Shown piece after piece: positions 60,916-64,000 of a stretch of 64,000 nt of DNA. Within the stretch, counting starts at the first letter, position 1; each line of letters begins with the position of its first letter. The DNA is from a bacterium ADurb.Bin236 (GTDB lineage Bacteria; UBP15; UBA6099), in the NCBI GenBank assembly GCA_002069885.1, contig MWCD01000010.1:1-64000 (forward strand), read 5' to 3'. The translations under genes were made by a program, and so were the position numbers. The notes beneath the pieces were generated by a model, which did no database searches, was not told the origin of the DNA, and worked only from the letters and a program-made list of their open reading frames with translations.

Positions 60916-61845
60916 TCATCTGTTAATGAACGTTTTGAAACCCGCTTCGCGCAATTGGTTCACTATCTTTGCAATCGTGTCTTCTTCCAGCGCTCCGAAG
61001 TTGCGGTATTCCCCGCCTCTGCCTATCTTCTGCCACTTTGTCGCCGCCATGCTGTTGTACGGCATAAGGTGAACCAGCCCGCGATATCCGTTGCGCATCA
61101 GCAATACGGCGGCTCCTTCTATGGATGTTTCGTCCGTGTTGACTCCGGGGATGAGAGGTACGCGCGCTATCAAGGCGCTTTCGCCTTTTAATTGAATCAG
61201 ATTTGATAGGTTCCTCTCAACGACTTCGAGGTTCGCGCCTGTAAGCTCCTTGAGAATGCCGGGATCGGGATGTTTTATATCAAAGAGAACTAGGTCGGCA
61301 AGCTCAGCGAGGCGGGAGACTAGAGAGTTGTTGAACGCGCCGCAGGTTTCGACTGCCGAGTGAATGCCCCTTTTTCTGAATTCTTCTAAAAGGGCGAACA
61401 GGAAGTCCGGTTGAGCGGTCGGCTCGCCGCCCGACACAGTGGCGCCGCCGCCGGACTCATCATAGAACGGCCTGTCCGCCTCGACCGCGTCGGCAATTTC
61501 CGCCACTGTGGCGACTCTTCCGATGATTTCCATGGCGCCGGTTTCGCAGGCCGCCGCGCAGGCTCCGCACGCAGAGCACTTTCGCGGGTCTCTTACAACG
61601 GCGCGTTTTTTCATCGCGAGCGCGCCTGCCGCGCAAGCCTTCACGCACGCGCCGCACGCGGCGCACTTCTCGCCGAAATATGACGCCTCCTCCCGCGCCG
61701 ACTGTGATTCCGGGTTGTGACACCACGCGCACTTCAGCGGGCATCCCTTCAGGAACACCGTCGTCCTTATGCCCGGCCCGTCGTAGAGCGCGTACCTCTG
61801 TATGTCAAATATCAAGCCTTTTATTTCCACTCCGCAGTCATTCAT
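60916..61845 (-). CDS. Glycyl-radical enzyme activating protein (radical SAM)
   Basis: A 309-residue activase of the PflA/CutD type. After YALYDGPGIRTTVFLKGC comes the radical-SAM motif CPLKCAWC at about residues 35-42. An inserted two-cluster ferredoxin domain follows (CAACGACVKACAAGA near 61, CSACGACAAACETGA near 90), typical of activases for non-PFL glycyl-radical enzymes. SAM-binding SGGEPTAQP lies near 135. It installs the glycyl radical in the enzyme encoded just upstream. ATG 61845 has GGAG 8 nt upstream and begins 13 nt after the enzyme's stop. Confidence 0.94.
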   Translation of the reverse strand: MNDCGVEIKGLIFDIQRYALYDGPGIRTTVFLKGCPLKCAWCHNPESQSAREEASYFGEKCAACGACVKACAAGALAMKKRAVVRDPRKCSACGACAAACETGAMEIIGRVATVAEIADAVEADRPFYDESGGGATVSGGEPTAQPDFLFALLEEFRKRGIHSAVETCGAFNNSLVSRLAELADLVLFDIKHPDPGILKELTGANLEVVERNLSNLIQLKGESALIARVPLIPGVNTDETSIEGAAVLLMRNGYRGLVHLMPYNSMAATKWQKIGRGGEYRNFGALEEDTIAKIVNQLREAGFKTFINR

Positions 61846-61858
61846 GCTCAACTCCGCC

Positions 61859-64000
61859 TCACGAATGTTCCGAGCGCGAGATAATCTCATTCTGAATCTC
61901 TCGTCCAAGCTCGGTGAAATAAGCGCTGTATCCGCCGACTTTCACAATGATGTCCCTGTGCGCGCCGGGATTTTTCTGAGCGCAGCGGAGCATCTCGGCG
62001 GAGGCTACGGTGGGTTGAAGCTGCTCTCCTCCGAGCCTGAAATATGTCTTTATGAGGGAAATCCATTTGTCCCGCGTCTCGTCCGAACCGCCTATGGCCG
62101 AAGGATGAAGTCTTATGTTTGCCGCGCATCCGAGGACTTCCGTGAAATCGATGGCGGCGATGGATTTCAGGACTCCAGTCGGGCCGTTCTTCTCCACATT
62201 GTACGGATTGCAACTCGCGGCGAAAGGCATCCCGGCGCGGCGTCCGTCCGGCGTGGCAAGCGACATCCTGCCGTCTATCGTGTGCGCCGTCATGCTATTA
62301 ATGAAAGGAGCAAGGAAACCGCCCTTGTATGTTTTGTGTTTTTTCAGTTCCCGGAATATATGGTTTGTCACGCTCCGGGCAATGTCGTCCGACTCCGGGT
62401 TTCCGTTACCCCATTTGCCGGGAAGCGACAAAACAGCCGTCCTCACGCGCCGATGCCCTTTGAAGTTGTCGTCCATCGCCCTAATCAGGCGCGCAAGAGA
62501 AAAAAGCCCGCGCTCGAACACAAGCTTCTTGATGGTGAAAAGAGAATCTGTTACATTCGCGACGCTGCTCATGAGCAGAACGCCCTCGACGCCTCCGTCC
62601 GCTCCGCCTTCCGTCATGTCTTTCATCGAGTCGAGAGTTTCTTTCAGGAAAAGCGAGATGTTGGGAGCGGGCAGGATTCGGGCATAAACGGCGTCTCGGG
62701 CGCGGGCGGCGGCGGCGATCTTGGCGATTTCGTTGTCGAGTTGAGCGAAAAAAGCGCCGAGCAACTGTTCAAATGATTTGAACGAGTCCGGCGCGCCCGT
62801 CCGCAATCCCGCGCCTTTGACAATTCCCGCGGCAGTCTTCGTGTCGCCATTGCGCAACGCCATGTCGAGCGCGCGGCACAACAGTATCGACGAGAAGCCC
62901 TCCCCTCCCGTCCTGCCAGCGACCGCCATGTCAACGCACCCGGTTATCGCGTAGTCGTTCGCGTCCTCCTCGGAAAACCCGCTCTTTACCATTGCCGCGA
63001 AGCAGATCTCGTCGTTCATCATCGACACGCTGGAAACGCATCTTGAATGAATCTTCGCCGTTTCTCGGCAGAGTTTTTCAGGAGACCGGGGGTGAAGTCT
63101 GACCACGAAGTTGAGAGAGGCCTTCGAGCGCTCGGCGGCTTCCAGCATTATGTACGTAAGCTCGTTCGTCGCGTCTTCTCCGCTTCTCGTCAGGCCGCCG
63201 AGAGTCACCGGCTCAGAGCCTTCGTATCTTTGAGTGAACTCCGCCGTCAGGCTGGAACCCGGCCGCATGTTGTGGCTCATCACTTTCAGGAAAAGCTCTT
63301 CAAGAATCTCTCGCGCCTCATCGCCGCTTATCTCGCCCCGCTCAATGTCTCTTCTGAAATAGGGCAGAAAAATCTGGTCCAGACGCCCCGGCGCGTGAAC
63401 GTTGAACGGCATGGCAAGGTCGGAAATGTTCTTCAGAGTCCAGAACGACTGAACCACCTGCCTGAACGAACGAGCGGGATGAAGCGGCGCAACCCTGCAG
63501 TCGGCTAGCGATTGCGAGAGAAAAGCGCGCCCCCGCTCGTCTCCTGCCTTGCCAGCCCGGTTCAGCGCCGCTTCTACGGCGGCGGAAAGCCTTTCTGCGA
63601 ACGCCACCGCCCCGTCTAGCGCGGTCTTTGCAGTTCTAAGAAAATCCGCCTCGTTCGCCGGACCGTTTGCCGCGCGGCGCATTCTGTCTTTGACGTCCTC
63701 CCGCATGGCCAGCAGCCCGCGCGACATCGCCGTCTCATAATCGAGAACGAGATGCCCCTGCCATGTCCCGATCGCGGCGGCGGGCGAGATTATCGTGACT
63801 TCCCGCGCGGTGGCCGGCAAAGCATCGATGAACTCCGAAAAACTATCCGGACATAGACGCAGCGCGGCCACATCCCGCCTTACTATGTCGGCGGCGGTTT
63901 TACCGCGCCAGTAAGGAAGTATGTCTTCCAGCAATTCTCTTCTGTCTGCGCTTCGTATCCTGTACGGGTTTACCCTGCGTTTGTCTATCGTGGCGCTCCC
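61859..64000 (-). CDS. Glycyl-radical enzyme of the dehydratase/lyase type (partial, N-terminus off the right edge)
   Basis: The frame is open to the last base, so the start is outside the window; 713 codons are visible and about 80-100 N-terminal residues are missing. After RVNPYRIRSADRRELLEDIL come the family segments LGGLTRSGEDATNELTY, the thiyl-radical Cys in DYAITGCVDMAVAG, and PFINSMTAHTIDGR with the usual active-site loop. The C-terminal glycyl-radical motif is IVKVGGYSAYFTELG. Choline-TMA-lyase, glycerol/diol dehydratase and 4-hydroxyphenylacetate decarboxylase relatives have Glu two residues after the Cys (GCVE); here it is Asp (GCVD). The substrate is therefore unknown. The dedicated activase follows 13 nt downstream. 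There are no microcompartment genes in view. Confidence 0.93.
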   Translation of the reverse strand, partial: GSATIDKRRVNPYRIRSADRRELLEDILPYWRGKTAADIVRRDVAALRLCPDSFSEFIDALPATAREVTIISPAAAIGTWQGHLVLDYETAMSRGLLAMREDVKDRMRRAANGPANEADFLRTAKTALDGAVAFAERLSAAVEAALNRAGKAGDERGRAFLSQSLADCRVAPLHPARSFRQVVQSFWTLKNISDLAMPFNVHAPGRLDQIFLPYFRRDIERGEISGDEAREILEELFLKVMSHNMRPGSSLTAEFTQRYEGSEPVTLGGLTRSGEDATNELTYIMLEAAERSKASLNFVVRLHPRSPEKLCRETAKIHSRCVSSVSMMNDEICFAAMVKSGFSEEDANDYAITGCVDMAVAGRTGGEGFSSILLCRALDMALRNGDTKTAAGIVKGAGLRTGAPDSFKSFEQLLGAFFAQLDNEIAKIAAAARARDAVYARILPAPNISLFLKETLDSMKDMTEGGADGGVEGVLLMSSVANVTDSLFTIKKLVFERGLFSLARLIRAMDDNFKGHRRVRTAVLSLPGKWGNGNPESDDIARSVTNHIFRELKKHKTYKGGFLAPFINSMTAHTIDGRMSLATPDGRRAGMPFAASCNPYNVEKNGPTGVLKSIAAIDFTEVLGCAANIRLHPSAIGGSDETRDKWISLIKTYFRLGGEQLQPTVASAEMLRCAQKNPGAHRDIIVKVGGYSAYFTELGREIQNEIISRSEHS

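Overview
The window is a dense bacterial stretch of roughly 58% GC, with almost no non-coding DNA and many short same-strand gene runs. It has no rRNA, tRNA, phage, insertion-sequence or CRISPR signal that I could find. The gene content points to a free-living anaerobe: a heterodisulfide-reductase-like HdrABC operon, a full six-subunit Rnf complex, a very large periplasmic c-type multiheme cytochrome, oxygen-sensitive class III ribonucleotide reductase, a second glycyl-radical enzyme with its activase, a nickel-pincer lactate racemase homologue, NikR, and the selenium-linked protein YedF. Several families (HdrA with an internal GltD module, DUF4416, GAF-HD-GYP, short ArgA-like GNAT) are common in Desulfobacterota-like and neighbouring uncultured lineages. 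I cannot fix the phylum from sequence alone.

Layout. 1-4807 (minus): hdrC-hdrB-hdrA, with hdrA running off the left edge. 5247-8838 (plus): a small zinc-ribbon-like membrane protein, the HspR repressor, a secreted protein, a GNAT acetyltransferase and a GAF-HD-GYP protein. 8854-13313 (minus): an MrfA-like helicase and acetoacetyl-CoA synthetase. 13589-16022 (plus): a double-thioredoxin secreted protein, a sirtuin and a receiver/anti-sigma kinase. 16060-19444 (minus): DUF4416, a sugar-isomerase-like TIM barrel, a cNMP-domain protein and DUF362. 19676-23463: DAHP synthase, secreted proteins, TPR protein and SixA. 23517-28637 (minus): a tight DedA / LarA / YdjC-like deacetylase / ceramidase-like operon. 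29758-35082 (minus): a glycosidase-like secreted protein, NikR, a START-like protein, and two membrane proteins, one with a beta-propeller. 35227-41935: HAD hydrolase, amidohydrolase, TypA, YedF and a CocE-like hydrolase. 42282-45673 (plus): a strong promoter, a long structured leader, then nrdD, a separate glycyl-radical ORF and nrdG. 45814-54412: the multiheme cytochrome, an RseC-like protein and rnfCDGEAB. 54807-60795: a sugar symporter, a C45 Ntn-hydrolase, a glycosidase-like protein and a Cys-repeat secreted protein. 60916-64000 (minus): glycyl-radical activase and enzyme, the latter cut by the right edge.

Most interesting points. (1) The class III ribonucleotide reductase is split inside its zinc knuckle. 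The glycyl-radical tail is a separate 69-residue ORF with its own ribosome-binding site, in the same frame, 123 nt further on, behind two TGA codons. (2) Two electron-transfer hubs, HdrA and RnfB, each carry a GltD/NfnB-like NAD(P)H-flavin module in one polypeptide. (3) A cytochrome with 22 CxxCH motifs plus one CX4CH lies beside Rnf and an RseC-like gene, as expected for membrane energy conservation linked to periplasmic or extracellular electron flow. (4) nrdD has a consensus promoter followed by about 300 nt of GC-rich hairpins that match no riboswitch I recognise.

Start sites were moved from the longest frame when a Shine-Dalgarno sequence, a family boundary or a promoter position argued for it. 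These choices are stated in each entry. All family calls come from reading motifs by eye; no database search was run.
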